The notes beneath the pieces are model-generated. The model searched no databases, was not told the origin of the DNA, and saw nothing but the letters and a program-made list of their open reading frames with translations. From Nitrospinota bacterium (lineage in GTDB: Bacteria > JADFOP01 > DATKYB01), in contig DATKYB010000048.1 in the NCBI GenBank assembly GCA_035528715.1, forward strand, positions 1 through 31,088: DNA of 31,088 nucleotides. Direction: 5' to 3'. The stretch's first letter is position 1. Each line of letters opens with the position of its first letter. Below are positions 17,807-26,084 of the stretch, piece after piece. The position numbers and the translations under genes are program-made.

Positions 17807-17807
17807 T

Positions 17808-18485
17808 ATGAATAAAAAACTGGCTGTGGTGTTGGTTAGTGGAGGGCTTGATAGTTGTGTTACAGCAGCAATTGCCAATGAAACATTTGACATGGCCTTT
17901 CTCCACATCAAATATGGACAGAGAACAGAAGAAAAAGAATTAAAGGCCTTTCAGGCTATCGCTGATTATTATCGTGTGGGTAAGAGACTTATATGTACCA
18001 TTGACCACCTAAAAGAGATAGGCGGTTCAAGCCTAACAGATCATACTATAGAAATGCCAAAGGCAGACCTATCAAGAACAACGATTCCCCTCTCGTATGT
18101 TCCGTTTCGAAATGCCCATCTCCTCTCCATTGCTGTGTCATGGGGTGAGATTATGGGGGTCAGCAAGATATTTATCGGTGCTGTATATGAAGATAGCTCA
18201 GGATACCCTGATTGCAGAAGGGAGTATTATGATGTATTTAACAGATTAATAGAGGTTGGGACCCGTCCAGAAACCCATATTGAAATCATAACCCCTATCA
18301 TAGGTTTAAAAAAGAGGGATATCATAAAAAAAGGAATCGAGCTCAAAGCTCCGCTGGAACTAACTTGGTCATGTTATACGAACAGTCATAAGGCATGCGG
18401 GATATGCGATAGCTGTGTATTGAGGCTAAGAGGGTTTCAAGAGGCGGGAATAAAAGACCCCATCGAATATGAGAGAGAAATGTAA
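17808..18485 (+). CDS. queC: 7-cyano-7-deazaguanine synthase QueC
   Basis: This 225-residue ATP-dependent ligase converts 7-carboxy-7-deazaguanine and ammonia to preQ0. The PP-loop 'SGGLDS' is at residues 11-16. 'SCYTNSHKACGICDSC' near the C-terminus supplies the zinc ligands, and 'YVPFRNAHLLSIA' and 'PDCRREYY' are family landmarks. The reading frame is open further upstream into queE, but the ATG at 17808 has a strong AGGGGAG site and matches the family N-terminus 'KKLAVVLVSGGLDS'. It forms an operon with queE. queD and queF are not in this window, so the route's other steps are encoded elsewhere. Confidence 0.95.
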   Translation: MNKKLAVVLVSGGLDSCVTAAIANETFDMAFLHIKYGQRTEEKELKAFQAIADYYRVGKRLICTIDHLKEIGGSSLTDHTIEMPKADLSRTTIPLSYVPFRNAHLLSIAVSWGEIMGVSKIFIGAVYEDSSGYPDCRREYYDVFNRLIEVGTRPETHIEIITPIIGLKKRDIIKKGIELKAPLELTWSCYTNSHKACGICDSCVLRLRGFQEAGIKDPIEYEREM

Positions 18486-18501
18486 ATTTTAATTAGATTA
18501 G

Positions 18502-18545
18502 ATGATGAGAAACGATAAAGGTTTTTCTTTATCGTTTCTCATCAT
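18502..18545. terminator. Long perfect hairpin between convergent queC and pilin genes
   Basis: ATGATGAGAAACGATAAAG (18502-18520) and its exact reverse complement (18527-18545) form a 19-base-pair stem with a six-base loop, GTTTTT. It begins 17 bases after queC and ends 10 bases before the pilin stop, so it can end transcription from both sides. T tracts on both strands are poor, so Rho-dependent or roadblock behaviour is possible. Confidence 0.75.
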
Positions 18546-18554
18546 AATTTACCA

Positions 18555-18920
18555 TTATGGAGGAGTAAACGTTCCGGTAATCGCTCCACTCTGGTCAAGG
18601 GTGAGGCCATTTTTACTCAGCTGAAAGGCACCCGTTGCAGCGTTAAAGGCAGAAGCAACCGCAACGCCAAAGTTTGCTGCAGTAAATGTTAAATTTGGAT
18701 CCATATTCGCCGCAGCATAGGCTGATGCCGCTGATCTTAGGTCAGACATGGTTGCCGCCTCCTGTGCAGCCTGCCTTCTGCTTAAAAGGTTAGGCAGAGC
18801 AATCGCTGCCAGGATACCTATGATGGCAATAACAATGAGGAGCTCGATTAAGGTAAAGCCCTTTTCTCCCCTCAGAGCCTTACCCGCATTCTTCATATTC
18901 CTTCTCATCTTTATCAGCAT
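18555..18920 (-). CDS. pilA: Type IV major-pilin-like protein (distal tandem copy)
   Basis: This 121-residue prepilin has a 21-residue positively charged leader ending EKG, then Phe at +1 and the class III motif 'GFTLIELLIVIAIIGILAAI' with Glu at +5. PilD-type peptidase would cleave after Gly21, giving a 100-residue mature pilin. The globular part is short, lacks a cysteine pair and ends 'TGTFTPP'. It has an unusually perfect Shine-Dalgarno sequence, AAGGAGGTGA, 9 bases from the ATG. The neighbour pilin at 19006-19374 is a tandem copy with near-identical ends and a diverged middle. No pilus assembly genes are nearby; it may serve motility, adhesion, secretion or electron transfer. Confidence 0.92.
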   Translation of the reverse strand: MLIKMRRNMKNAGKALRGEKGFTLIELLIVIAIIGILAAIALPNLLSRRQAAQEAATMSDLRSAASAYAAANMDPNLTFTAANFGVAVASAFNAATGAFQLSKNGLTLDQSGAITGTFTPP

Positions 18921-18954
18921 ATCCTTTCACCTCCTTCCATCATGAATTTTATTG

Positions 18955-18982
18955 ATTGCCTGTTATCTTTTAACATAGCAAT
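18955..18982 (-). other. Stem-loop in the spacer between the two pilin genes
   Basis: On the minus strand ATTGC (18982-18978) and GTTA pair with TAAC and GCAAT (18959-18955), forming a two-part stem-loop in the leader of the distal pilin. It could stabilise or define the 5' end of that mRNA; this is inference. Confidence 0.4.
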
Positions 18983-18996
18983 ATATATACATACCA
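18977..18996 (-). promoter_or_regulatory. Degenerate copy of the sigma54 promoter before the distal pilin
   Basis: The minus strand reads TGGTATGTATATATATTGCT. It is homologous to the good sigma54 site at 19422-19437 but carries four extra bases, so GG and GC are 14 rather than 10 bases apart and the -24 element is out of position. It is probably inactive. Confidence 0.45.
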
Positions 18997-19005
18997 TCCC
19001 TCTGT

Positions 19006-19374
19006 TTATGGAGGAGTAAACGTTCCGGTAATCGCTCCATTCTGGTCAATGGTGAGACCATTTTTAGAAAGCTGAAAGGCACCCGTTGTTGCATCATAGG
19101 CAGAAGCAACCGCAACCCCATAGGTAGCCGCACTAAAATTTGCCAAATCATTATCAATGGCCTTAGAAGTATAGTCGGTTGTTGCAGCCCTCAGGTCAGC
19201 CCTGGTTGCTGCCTCCTGCGCAGCCTGCCTCCTGCCTAGAAGATTAGGGAGAGCAATCGCTGCTAGGATACCAATAATAGCGATAACAATGAGGAGCTCG
19301 ATTAAGGTAAAGCCTTTCTCTCCCCTTAGAGCCTTACCCGCATTCTTGATATCCCTTCTCATCTTTATCATCAT
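19006..19374 (-). CDS. pilA: Type IV major-pilin-like protein (promoter-proximal tandem copy)
   Basis: This 122-residue prepilin matches the distal copy (18555-18920) at both ends: about 53 of the first 57 residues and 24 of the last 26 are the same. The central residues, about 58-95, differ clearly. It has the same leader, cleavage site and 'GFTLIELLIVIAIIGILAAI' helix with Glu at +5. It is the first gene after a consensus sigma54 promoter, but its ribosome binding site is weak (AAAAGAAAAGAT, no GGAGG), in contrast to its neighbour. Tandem pilins of this kind can be co-assembled or serve as alternative subunits. The duplicated unit, promoter included, is about 441 bases long. Confidence 0.92.
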   Translation of the reverse strand: MMIKMRRDIKNAGKALRGEKGFTLIELLIVIAIIGILAAIALPNLLGRRQAAQEAATRADLRAATTDYTSKAIDNDLANFSAATYGVAVASAYDATTGAFQLSKNGLTIDQNGAITGTFTPP

Positions 19375-19421
19375 ATCTTTTCTTTTAATTTAGGAAGTTA
19401 ATTAGCAGCTGTTATTTTTAG

Positions 19422-19437
19422 AGCAATATATATACCA
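19422..19437 (-). promoter_or_regulatory. Sigma54 (RpoN) promoter for the pilin pair
   Basis: The minus strand reads TGGTATATATATTGCT, a full match to the sigma54 pattern TGGYRYR-N4-TTGCW with GG and GC exactly 10 bases apart. The predicted start is near 19411, giving a 37-base leader to the ATG at 19374. RpoN control of pilA through PilR is well known in several bacteria. Confidence 0.7.
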
Positions 19438-19547
19438 TTCTTTACTCAAAGTGAGATAAAAGTTATAACTATCTGAATATAGGTGAGAAAAAGCTTCAAT
19501 CGTCATTTGAAATAAGAGAGATATCATTTGTGTTTAAATGAGAAAAT

Positions 19548-19668
19548 GACATTTTTTTGTCGAAAAAAACAAAATTCAAAATATTTTTTCAGATAATTCG
19601 ACCTATCATACTGAAATAAAGAGAAATACAGGTTTAAAATCTTTTGGTAAAAGAGGACAAAATTTGTC
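19548..19668 (-). promoter_or_regulatory. Possible activator sites upstream of the pilin promoter
   Basis: Two inverted repeats built from GACA/TGTC lie 110-245 bases upstream of the sigma54 site: GACA-N6-TGTC (19548-19561) and GACAAA-N1-TTTGTC (19656-19668). PilR-type activators are reported to recognise TGTC-containing sites at such distances. The link is inference. Confidence 0.35.
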
Positions 19669-19732
19669 ACATTATTTCTTCGTAAAAATACATGGATAAA
19701 AGAAAAAACGAAAAAAGGTGTGGAAAAATATT

Positions 19733-19761
19733 TTGACTCTCATTCTTCAAAGTGTTATATT
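19733..19761 (+). promoter_or_regulatory. Sigma70 promoter for serS
   Basis: TTGACT (19733-19738) and TATATT (19756-19761) are separated by 17 bases, with a TGT extended -10 just before. The start would be near 19768, about 48 bases before the serS ATG. No T-box-like leader is visible in this short space. Confidence 0.6.
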
Positions 19762-19791
19762 TTTAAATTCAAATAAAATAATGTGAAATAA

Positions 19792-21111
<1,320 letters not shown>

Positions 21112-21119
21112 TATTATGG

Positions 21120-21212
21120 GGAGGGATGGCCGAGTGGTTTAAGGCGGCGGTCTTGAAAACCGTTGTCTCGTGATGAGCGGGACCGTGGGTTCGAATCCTA
21201 CTCCCTCCGCCA
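21120..21212 (+). tRNA. tRNA-Ser (anticodon TGA)
   Basis: Acceptor arms GGAGGGA and TCCCTCC close a cloverleaf with a long variable arm, as expected for serine. The anticodon loop CTTGAAA gives TGA. The terminal CCA is encoded. It starts 8 bases after serS. Confidence 0.95.
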
Positions 21213-21266
21213 TGAATAAAAAAATGAGATTGTTTTATTTTTCTGTTTTTTGATAGATGATAAAAC

Positions 21267-21359
21267 GGAGAGGTGGCCGAGCTGGCTGAAGGCACTCGCC
21301 TGCTAAGCGAGTAAAGGTTGAAAAATCTTTCGAGGGTTCGAATCCCTCCCTCTCCGCCA
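21267..21359 (+). tRNA. tRNA-Ser (anticodon GCT)
   Basis: The acceptor pair GGAGAGG/CCTCTCC, a long variable arm and the anticodon loop CTGCTAA (GCT, reading AGC/AGU) identify this gene. CCA is encoded. Confidence 0.95.
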
Positions 21360-21415
21360 ATATTTTATTGAGCTATAAAGAGTCATTTATTTTTTTTATA
21401 ACAAGGAGCTTTACA

Positions 21416-21760
21416 TTGTTAAGACAGGTATTAAAGTCAAAGATTCACAAGGCCACTGTAACCGATGCTGATCTTAATTATATTGGGAGCATAACAATCG
21501 ATAGAGACCTCATGGATATCGTCGATTTTTGGAAGGGAGAAAAGGTATTGGTGGTGGACAACACAAATGGTGCTCGGCTTGAGACTTATGTGATTGCTGG
21601 CGAAAGGGGTTCAGGAACAATTTGTATGAATGGTGCGGCCTCTCACCTTATTAAAAAAGGAGATGAAGTTATCATCATATCTTTTGCCATAACAGATAAG
21701 CCGATAAAGGTAAAGAATATCCTGGTTGATAAGAACAATAAATTTGTTCGTTTTCTTTAA
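21416..21760 (+). CDS. panD: Aspartate 1-decarboxylase PanD
   Basis: This 114-residue pyruvoyl enzyme decarboxylates aspartate to beta-alanine for pantothenate and coenzyme A. The start is TTG at 21416 with AAGGAG 7 bases upstream; it matches the family N-terminus '[16 protein letters not shown]', and longer upstream frames should be ignored. Self-cleavage occurs between Gly24 and Ser25 in 'YIGSITID', and Ser25 becomes the pyruvoyl group. '[17 protein letters not shown]' and '[17 protein letters not shown]' are the active-site segments. It sits between tRNA genes, with no other pan genes visible. Confidence 0.95.
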   Translation: MLRQVLKSKIHKATVTDADLNYIGSITIDRDLMDIVDFWKGEKVLVVDNTNGARLETYVIAGERGSGTICMNGAASHLIKKGDEVIIISFAITDKPIKVKNILVDKNNKFVRFL

Positions 21761-21788
21761 AATGGGGCATAAAATAATCATGCCCTTC

Positions 21789-21865
21789 GCGCCCATAGCT
21801 CAGGTGGATAGAGTGACGGATTGCGGATCCGTAGGTCAGAGGTTCGAATCCTCTTGGGCGCGCCA
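21789..21865 (+). tRNA. tRNA-Arg (anticodon GCG)
   Basis: The acceptor GCGCCCA pairs with TGGGCGC, and the D-loop 'CAGGTGGATAGAG' carries A20, an ArgRS identity base. The loop TTGCGGA gives the anticodon GCG. CCA is encoded. Most bacteria read CGU/CGC with an A34 (inosine) tRNA-Arg; G34 is less usual. Confidence 0.93.
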
Positions 21866-21955
21866 AGATAAAAAAACAGAAGTGAGAGACAAGGGATGAA
21901 GGATCGATTGTCTATTTTTTTGTTTCTTTCTTCTGATCTTAGAAATCTGAAAAAA

Positions 21956-22046
21956 GGAGAGATGGCCGAGCGGTTTAAGGCGGTTGATTCGAAATCAATT
22001 GTTCCATTTTTTGGGACCGGGGGTTCGAATCCCTCTCTCTCCGCCA
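21956..22046 (+). tRNA. tRNA-Ser (anticodon CGA)
   Basis: The acceptor GGAGAGA/TCTCTCC, a long variable arm and the anticodon loop TTCGAAA (CGA, reading UCG) are visible. CCA is encoded. Confidence 0.94.
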
Positions 22047-22092
22047 TGAAAAAGAATTTTTAAAAGCATCTGCTTTAAAGATTTATGGAAAA

Positions 22093-22184
22093 GGAGAGGT
22101 GCAAGAGTGGTTTAATTGGCACGCCTGGAGAGCGTGTGGGCGGCTAAAACTGCCCCGTGGGTTCGAATCCCACCCTCTCCGCCA
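22093..22184 (+). tRNA. tRNA-Ser (anticodon GGA)
   Basis: The acceptor GGAGAGG/CCTCTCC, a long variable arm and the anticodon loop CTGGAGA (GGA, reading UCC/UCU) are visible. CCA is encoded. This is the fourth serine tRNA after serS. Confidence 0.94.
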
Positions 22185-22249
22185 AATTTTGTTACTTGCT
22201 CTTAACCTTTTATTAATAGGAAACATTCAGTAGAAAACAGAAGATTAAA

Positions 22250-22519
22250 GGTCGTGCTAGGCGGGGAGGTAGCGGTGCCCTGTAACCCGCGATCCGCTCC
22301 AGCGGGGCTGAATTCCTATTAGCGGCTCAATTCTTTATAAAAATATCTGTTTGTAAGTGGTGTTGATTATCGGGTCTTGTGCAATAAGAGGTTGTGAACC
22401 CCGTCAGGTCCGGAAGGAAGCAGCGGTAAGCAATTTTCTTGTGTGCCGCAAGGAAACCTGATAGGAGCTAACTACAGAGAGATTTTTTATAAAAAGGTGT
22501 CAATAATAGGTGCACGACC
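22250..22519 (+). ncRNA. ffs: Signal recognition particle RNA, long (Alu-containing) form
   Basis: The conserved domain IV hairpin reads GTCAGGTCCGGAAGGAAGCA (22409-22428). The 5' part has the Alu-domain signature of Bacillus-type SRP RNA: GTGCTAGGCGGGGAGGTAGC and CGGTGCCCTGTAACC follow each other closely. The two ends pair as GGTCGTGC (22250-22257) and GCACGACC (22512-22519), which sets the boundaries at about 270 nt. This is the long bacterial type, not the roughly 110-nt 4.5S RNA of most proteobacteria. It binds Ffh for co-translational targeting of membrane proteins. Confidence 0.93.
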
Positions 22520-22546
22520 AAAAGGATAGGAAAAAGAGGGAGTCTT

Positions 22547-24184
22547 ATGTCATATGTGGTCATAGCCAGGAAATGGCGTCCCAAGACCTTTGATGAGATT
22601 GTAGGACAGCTCCACGTCAGTCAGACACTCAAGAATGCGATAGCCAACAAAAGGATTGCCCATGCTTATCTCTTTGCGGGGACGAGGGGCATAGGAAAAA
22701 CCACAACAGCCAGAATTATGGCAAAGGCCTTAAATTGTGTAGATGGTCCAACCCCAGAACCTTGTAATCAATGTATTGAGTGCAGTGAGATTTCATCAGG
22801 AAGAGCCTTTGATGTTATTGAGATCGATGGGGCATCAAACAGGGGGATAGATGAGGTAAGGGAACTTCGAGAAAAGGCTGTATATGCCCCTTCAAGGGGA
22901 AGATATAAGATTTATATTATTGATGAAGTTCATATGTTGACCATGCCGGCTTTTAATGCCCTCTTAAAGATTCTTGAAGAACCCCCAAAGCATATCATAT
23001 TTATGTTTGCGACTACAGAGATAAATAAGGTTCCGATTACTATTTTATCAAGATGTCAGTGTTTTGACCTCAAAAGAATTTCTATACAGGATATTGTCAA
23101 TCATCTTTCTATGATATCTGAAAAAGAAGGCATAAAGATTGATAAGGAAGATCTTTTTTTAATTGCAAAGAGCGCTGAGGGAAGTATGAGAGATGCTCAG
23201 AGCCTTTTAGACCAAATCGTATCCTTTGGAGGTAAAGAGATAAAGAGGGAGAGTGTTATCACGATTTTGGGTATTGTTGATCAGGAGATTTTTAAAGGGC
23301 TGATGGAAGGTATAAGCAAAAAAGACGCTGATAGCCTTTTAAAAATCATACAAGACCTTACTCTTTACGGTCATGATATAGGTCTATTCTGTAGGAATTT
23401 ATTGGAGTTTATTCTAGGCTTGATGATAACGAAGGCTTCAAAGGATTCCTATTCTTTGATTGAGCTTCCCAAAATAAGAGTTGATGAAATGAAAGATTTA
23501 GCATCGAAGTTTTCCACTGCGGAGCTCCATCAGATATTTGATATCTTAAGCACAACAGAGGTGGAAATGAGGCAATCAACCGATCCTCTCCTCCCGTTTG
23601 AAATGGCCCTGTTAAAGTTGACAAAAATCAGGTCCTTGAAATCTGTAGAGGATATGATTGAGAGATTGAGTGGTATTGAGAAATCCTTTACAGAGAAAGA
23701 TCTTTTAGAAAAAAGTCAGTCTACAAAAATATTTCAAGAAAAGACTGAAGAGGAAAAAATATCTTTGCCCGAAAAAATCTATCCTCAGGAAGAGAAGGCT
23801 GAAAGTGTGGAAGAATTAGAGGATATGTGGTTAAAGGTAATCAAACATTCAGAGAAGAAGAAAGAGTGGCTTCCCTCTGTATTGGAGCATCTCAGCCCCC
23901 TCTCTCTAAAGGGGGACATTTTAGAACTCGGTTTTTTGAAGAAGAACAACTTTTGTATAGAATCAATAAAAGAGAATATGGCGCTGATTAATGAGGCGAC
24001 TCGTGAGGCCTTGGGGAAAAAGATAAAATTAAAGGTCAATGAGACCGTCATCGAAGGAAAAAGTGAGATTAAAAAGGAAGAGGAGGCTTCAAAAAAGGAT
24101 ATTTCTGAAAAAGAGATATTAAAAGAGGCGCAAGATATTTTTGATGCAAAAGTAGTGGAAGAAAAGAAAATAACAAAAAAATAA
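22547..24184 (+). CDS. dnaX: DNA polymerase III subunit gamma/tau
   Basis: This 545-residue clamp-loader ATPase loads the sliding clamp in replication. Walker A is 'GTRGIGKTT' at residues 45-53. The zinc-binding cysteines come in 'CVDGPTPEPCNQCIEC', and Walker B/DExx in 'IIDEVHMLT'. The sensor/SRC motif is 'ILSRCQCFDLKRI'. Domain III ends near 360, and the remaining region is lysine/glutamate rich, with a tau-like C-terminal part around 420-500. I see no slippery heptamer in the right frame for a gamma-type frameshift. It starts 27 bases after the SRP RNA and leads the dnaX-ybaB-recR set. Confidence 0.96.
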   Translation: MSYVVIARKWRPKTFDEIVGQLHVSQTLKNAIANKRIAHAYLFAGTRGIGKTTTARIMAKALNCVDGPTPEPCNQCIECSEISSGRAFDVIEIDGASNRGIDEVRELREKAVYAPSRGRYKIYIIDEVHMLTMPAFNALLKILEEPPKHIIFMFATTEINKVPITILSRCQCFDLKRISIQDIVNHLSMISEKEGIKIDKEDLFLIAKSAEGSMRDAQSLLDQIVSFGGKEIKRESVITILGIVDQEIFKGLMEGISKKDADSLLKIIQDLTLYGHDIGLFCRNLLEFILGLMITKASKDSYSLIELPKIRVDEMKDLASKFSTAELHQIFDILSTTEVEMRQSTDPLLPFEMALLKLTKIRSLKSVEDMIERLSGIEKSFTEKDLLEKSQSTKIFQEKTEEEKISLPEKIYPQEEKAESVEELEDMWLKVIKHSEKKKEWLPSVLEHLSPLSLKGDILELGFLKKNNFCIESIKENMALINEATREALGKKIKLKVNETVIEGKSEIKKEEEASKKDISEKEILKEAQDIFDAKVVEEKKITKK

Positions 24185-24206
24185 TCTTTGTTTCAGGAGG
24201 TAATGA

Positions 24207-24521
24207 ATGATAAAAGACTTAGGAGATTTAATGAAACAGGCCCATAAAATGAAAGAGAGGATGGCGGAGTTGCAAGAAGAACTATCCAACCGAACCATAG
24301 AGGCTACTGCCGGAGGAGGGATGGTTAAGGTTGTGGCTAATGGAAAACAGGAGATTATATCTATAAAGATAGAGCCAGAGGTGGTAAAATCTGGTGATGT
24401 CGAGATGCTGGAAGACTTGATCATAGCCGGTGTGAATGAGGCCATTAGAAGGGTTCAGGAAATGGCCAAGGAAGAAATGTCTAAATTAACAGGGGGTATC
24501 AATATTCCCGGTCTCTTTTAA
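24207..24521 (+). CDS. ybaB: Nucleoid-associated protein YbaB/EbfC
   Basis: The 104-residue DNA-binding protein has the family signature: an N-terminal helix ('MKQAHKMKERMAELQEELSN'), a beta region with 'GGGMVKVVANGKQEIISIKI', and the C-terminal 'EMLEDLIIAGVNEAIRRVQ'. YbaB dimers bind and bend DNA with little sequence specificity. The start follows AGGAGG closely; an overlapping ATG four bases earlier is out of frame. Its place between dnaX and recR is conserved across bacteria. Confidence 0.96.
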   Translation: MIKDLGDLMKQAHKMKERMAELQEELSNRTIEATAGGGMVKVVANGKQEIISIKIEPEVVKSGDVEMLEDLIIAGVNEAIRRVQEMAKEEMSKLTGGINIPGLF

Positions 24522-24545
24522 TAAATGCCCTAGAGAGGTGCGAAG

Positions 24546-25142
24546 TTGTATTGTCCAAAGAGCTTATCAGAATTAATAAAAGAATTGACAAGATTGCCCG
24601 GTATAGGAGAGAAGACTGCACAAAGGTTGGCTTTTCATATTCTAAAGACATCCAAAGATAGGGCAAAGAAATTGGCTCAGTCCATCGTAGATGTAAAAGA
24701 GAGAATAACGTACTGCTCCGTATGCTGTAATATAGCAGAAGAGGACCCTTGTGGGATATGCACAGATCCTCGAAGAGAGAAAGATATCATCTGTGTTGTG
24801 GAAGAACCAAAAGATGTTTTTTCTATTGAAAAGACAAATGGATTTAGGGGAAACTATCATGTCTTATTAGGAGCGCTGTCCCCATTAGATGGTATTGGCC
24901 CAGATGATTTAAGAATAAAAGAGCTTTTGGAGAGGTTGAAGAGTAATAAGACCAAGGAGGTTATTATTGCTACAAATCTTAGCATGGAAGGGGAGGCAAC
25001 GGCAACGTACCTTGCAAGGCTGGTTAAAAAATTAGGGATAAGGGTAACACGTATTGCCTACGGATTGCCGGTGGGTGGTGACCTGGAATATGCAGACGAG
25101 GTTACCTTAAGCAAGTCGATTGAGGGAAGAAGGGATATGTGA
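24546..25142 (+). CDS. recR: Recombination mediator protein RecR
   Basis: The 198-residue protein works with RecO/RecF to load RecA at gaps. It has an N-terminal helix-hairpin-helix ('[20 protein letters not shown]'), a zinc finger with C57, C60, C69 and C72, and a Toprim domain ('[14 protein letters not shown]', later '[18 protein letters not shown]'). It ends with the Walker-like '[20 protein letters not shown]' segment. The start is a TTG at 24546 behind AGAGGTG. It is the last gene of dnaX-ybaB-recR. Confidence 0.96.
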   Translation: MYCPKSLSELIKELTRLPGIGEKTAQRLAFHILKTSKDRAKKLAQSIVDVKERITYCSVCCNIAEEDPCGICTDPRREKDIICVVEEPKDVFSIEKTNGFRGNYHVLLGALSPLDGIGPDDLRIKELLERLKSNKTKEVIIATNLSMEGEATATYLARLVKKLGIRVTRIAYGLPVGGDLEYADEVTLSKSIEGRRDM

Positions 25143-25191
25143 TTCGATTGTAAACCAACCAAACACTCATTATATTTAAGGAGTAGGAGAT

Positions 25192-25764
25192 ATGGAAGAA
25201 TACACTGAGGTGAGATGGCATGGAAGGGCTCAGCAGGGAATTGTTACTGCTGCCAAGGTATTTGCAGAGGCTGCACTGGCTGGGGGGAACAATATCCAGG
25301 CATTTCCTGACTATGGTCCTGAGAGGATGGGGGCTCCGGTAGCATCCTATAATAGAATCAGTAAAAAGCCCCTGACGGTTCACTGTGCTGTAGTAAATCC
25401 AAGAGTTATCGTCGTAGTAGATGCTACATTGATTGGCTCAGTGGACATCTTAGAGGGTGTTCCAGATAATGGAGTAGTCATTATCAATACTCATAAATCA
25501 TTTGCTGATATAAAAAAGAAAATCGATACAGGGAAAAGAGAACTTTATATCGTCGATGCCACAAAGATAGCACTGGAAACGATTGGTAAACCCTTTCCAA
25601 ATACCCCGATGATGGGTGCCTTAGCAAAGGCTACCAATCTCGTAAAGCTCGAAGACCTTTTAGAAGAGACAAAAAAGGTTATGGGAAGAAAATTGGCAAA
25701 AGAAATTCTGGAGGGGAATTTAAAGGCAATTGAAAGAGGGTATAAGGAGGTAAAAAAACAATGA
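25192..25764 (+). CDS. porG: Pyruvate:ferredoxin oxidoreductase, gamma subunit
   Basis: The 190-residue gamma chain of a four-subunit 2-oxoacid:ferredoxin oxidoreductase has 'EVRWHGRAQQGIVTAAKVFA' at the N-terminus, then 'FPDYGPERMGAPVASYNRIS' and 'PNTPMMGALAKATNLV'. This domain binds the CoA-proximal face. The gene has an AAGGAGTAGGAG ribosome binding site and overlaps porD by 4 bases (ATGA), so translation is coupled. It opens the operon porG-porD-porA-porB, the classical order of archaeal and Thermotoga-type enzymes. Confidence 0.94.
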   Translation: MEEYTEVRWHGRAQQGIVTAAKVFAEAALAGGNNIQAFPDYGPERMGAPVASYNRISKKPLTVHCAVVNPRVIVVVDATLIGSVDILEGVPDNGVVIINTHKSFADIKKKIDTGKRELYIVDATKIALETIGKPFPNTPMMGALAKATNLVKLEDLLEETKKVMGRKLAKEILEGNLKAIERGYKEVKKQ

Positions 25765-26054
25765 AAGAGAAAGATTGGAGAGAAATACCGATAGGGGGTT
25801 TGATTATCAATCCTCCCAATACAACAGACTATAATACGGGATCATGGAGGACAGTTCGACCAGTGCTCAATAAGGAGAAATGCATCAATTGTTTGCAGTG
25901 CTGGCTCTATTGTCCTGATGATGCCATTATTGTTAAAGACGAGGAGATGAAGGGACATAACCTTGTCCACTGCAAGGGATGTGGACTTTGTGCCGAAATA
26001 TGTCCTGTAGATGCCATAGAGATGGTTTTAGAATCCAAGTTCAACGAGGAATAA
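25761..26054 (+). CDS. porD: Pyruvate:ferredoxin oxidoreductase, delta (ferredoxin-like) subunit
   Basis: This 97-residue 2[4Fe-4S] ferredoxin-like subunit carries two cluster motifs: 'CINCLQCWLYCPDDAI' and 'CKGCGLCAEICPVDAI'. It moves electrons from the TPP-bound intermediate's cluster to external ferredoxin. Its start overlaps porG by four bases, and it precedes porA after 30 bases. Confidence 0.95.
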   Translation: MKEKDWREIPIGGLIINPPNTTDYNTGSWRTVRPVLNKEKCINCLQCWLYCPDDAIIVKDEEMKGHNLVHCKGCGLCAEICPVDAIEMVLESKFNEE

Positions 26055-26084
26055 AAAGACTAAATAATCAAAAAGGAGAAAGAG

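Noticed and set aside
17736-17807. N-terminal extension of QueC inside queE
   Set aside because: The frame is open upstream, but the ATG at 17808 has a strong ribosome binding site and gives the normal QueC N-terminus.
21368-21415. Longer PanD starting at 21368
   Set aside because: The extra residues do not resemble PanD, and the TTG at 21416 has a well-placed AAGGAG and gives the family start.
21765-21785. GGGCAT/ATGCCC hairpin between panD and tRNA-Arg
   Set aside because: It has no T tract and lies only three bases from the tRNA; it is more likely chance or a processing structure than a terminator.
23700-23790. Possible programmed frameshift site in dnaX (runs of six A)
   Set aside because: The A-rich runs such as GAA AAA AGT are not in the X-XXY-YYZ frame needed for a -1 slip, and no clear downstream hairpin or stimulating Shine-Dalgarno was found.
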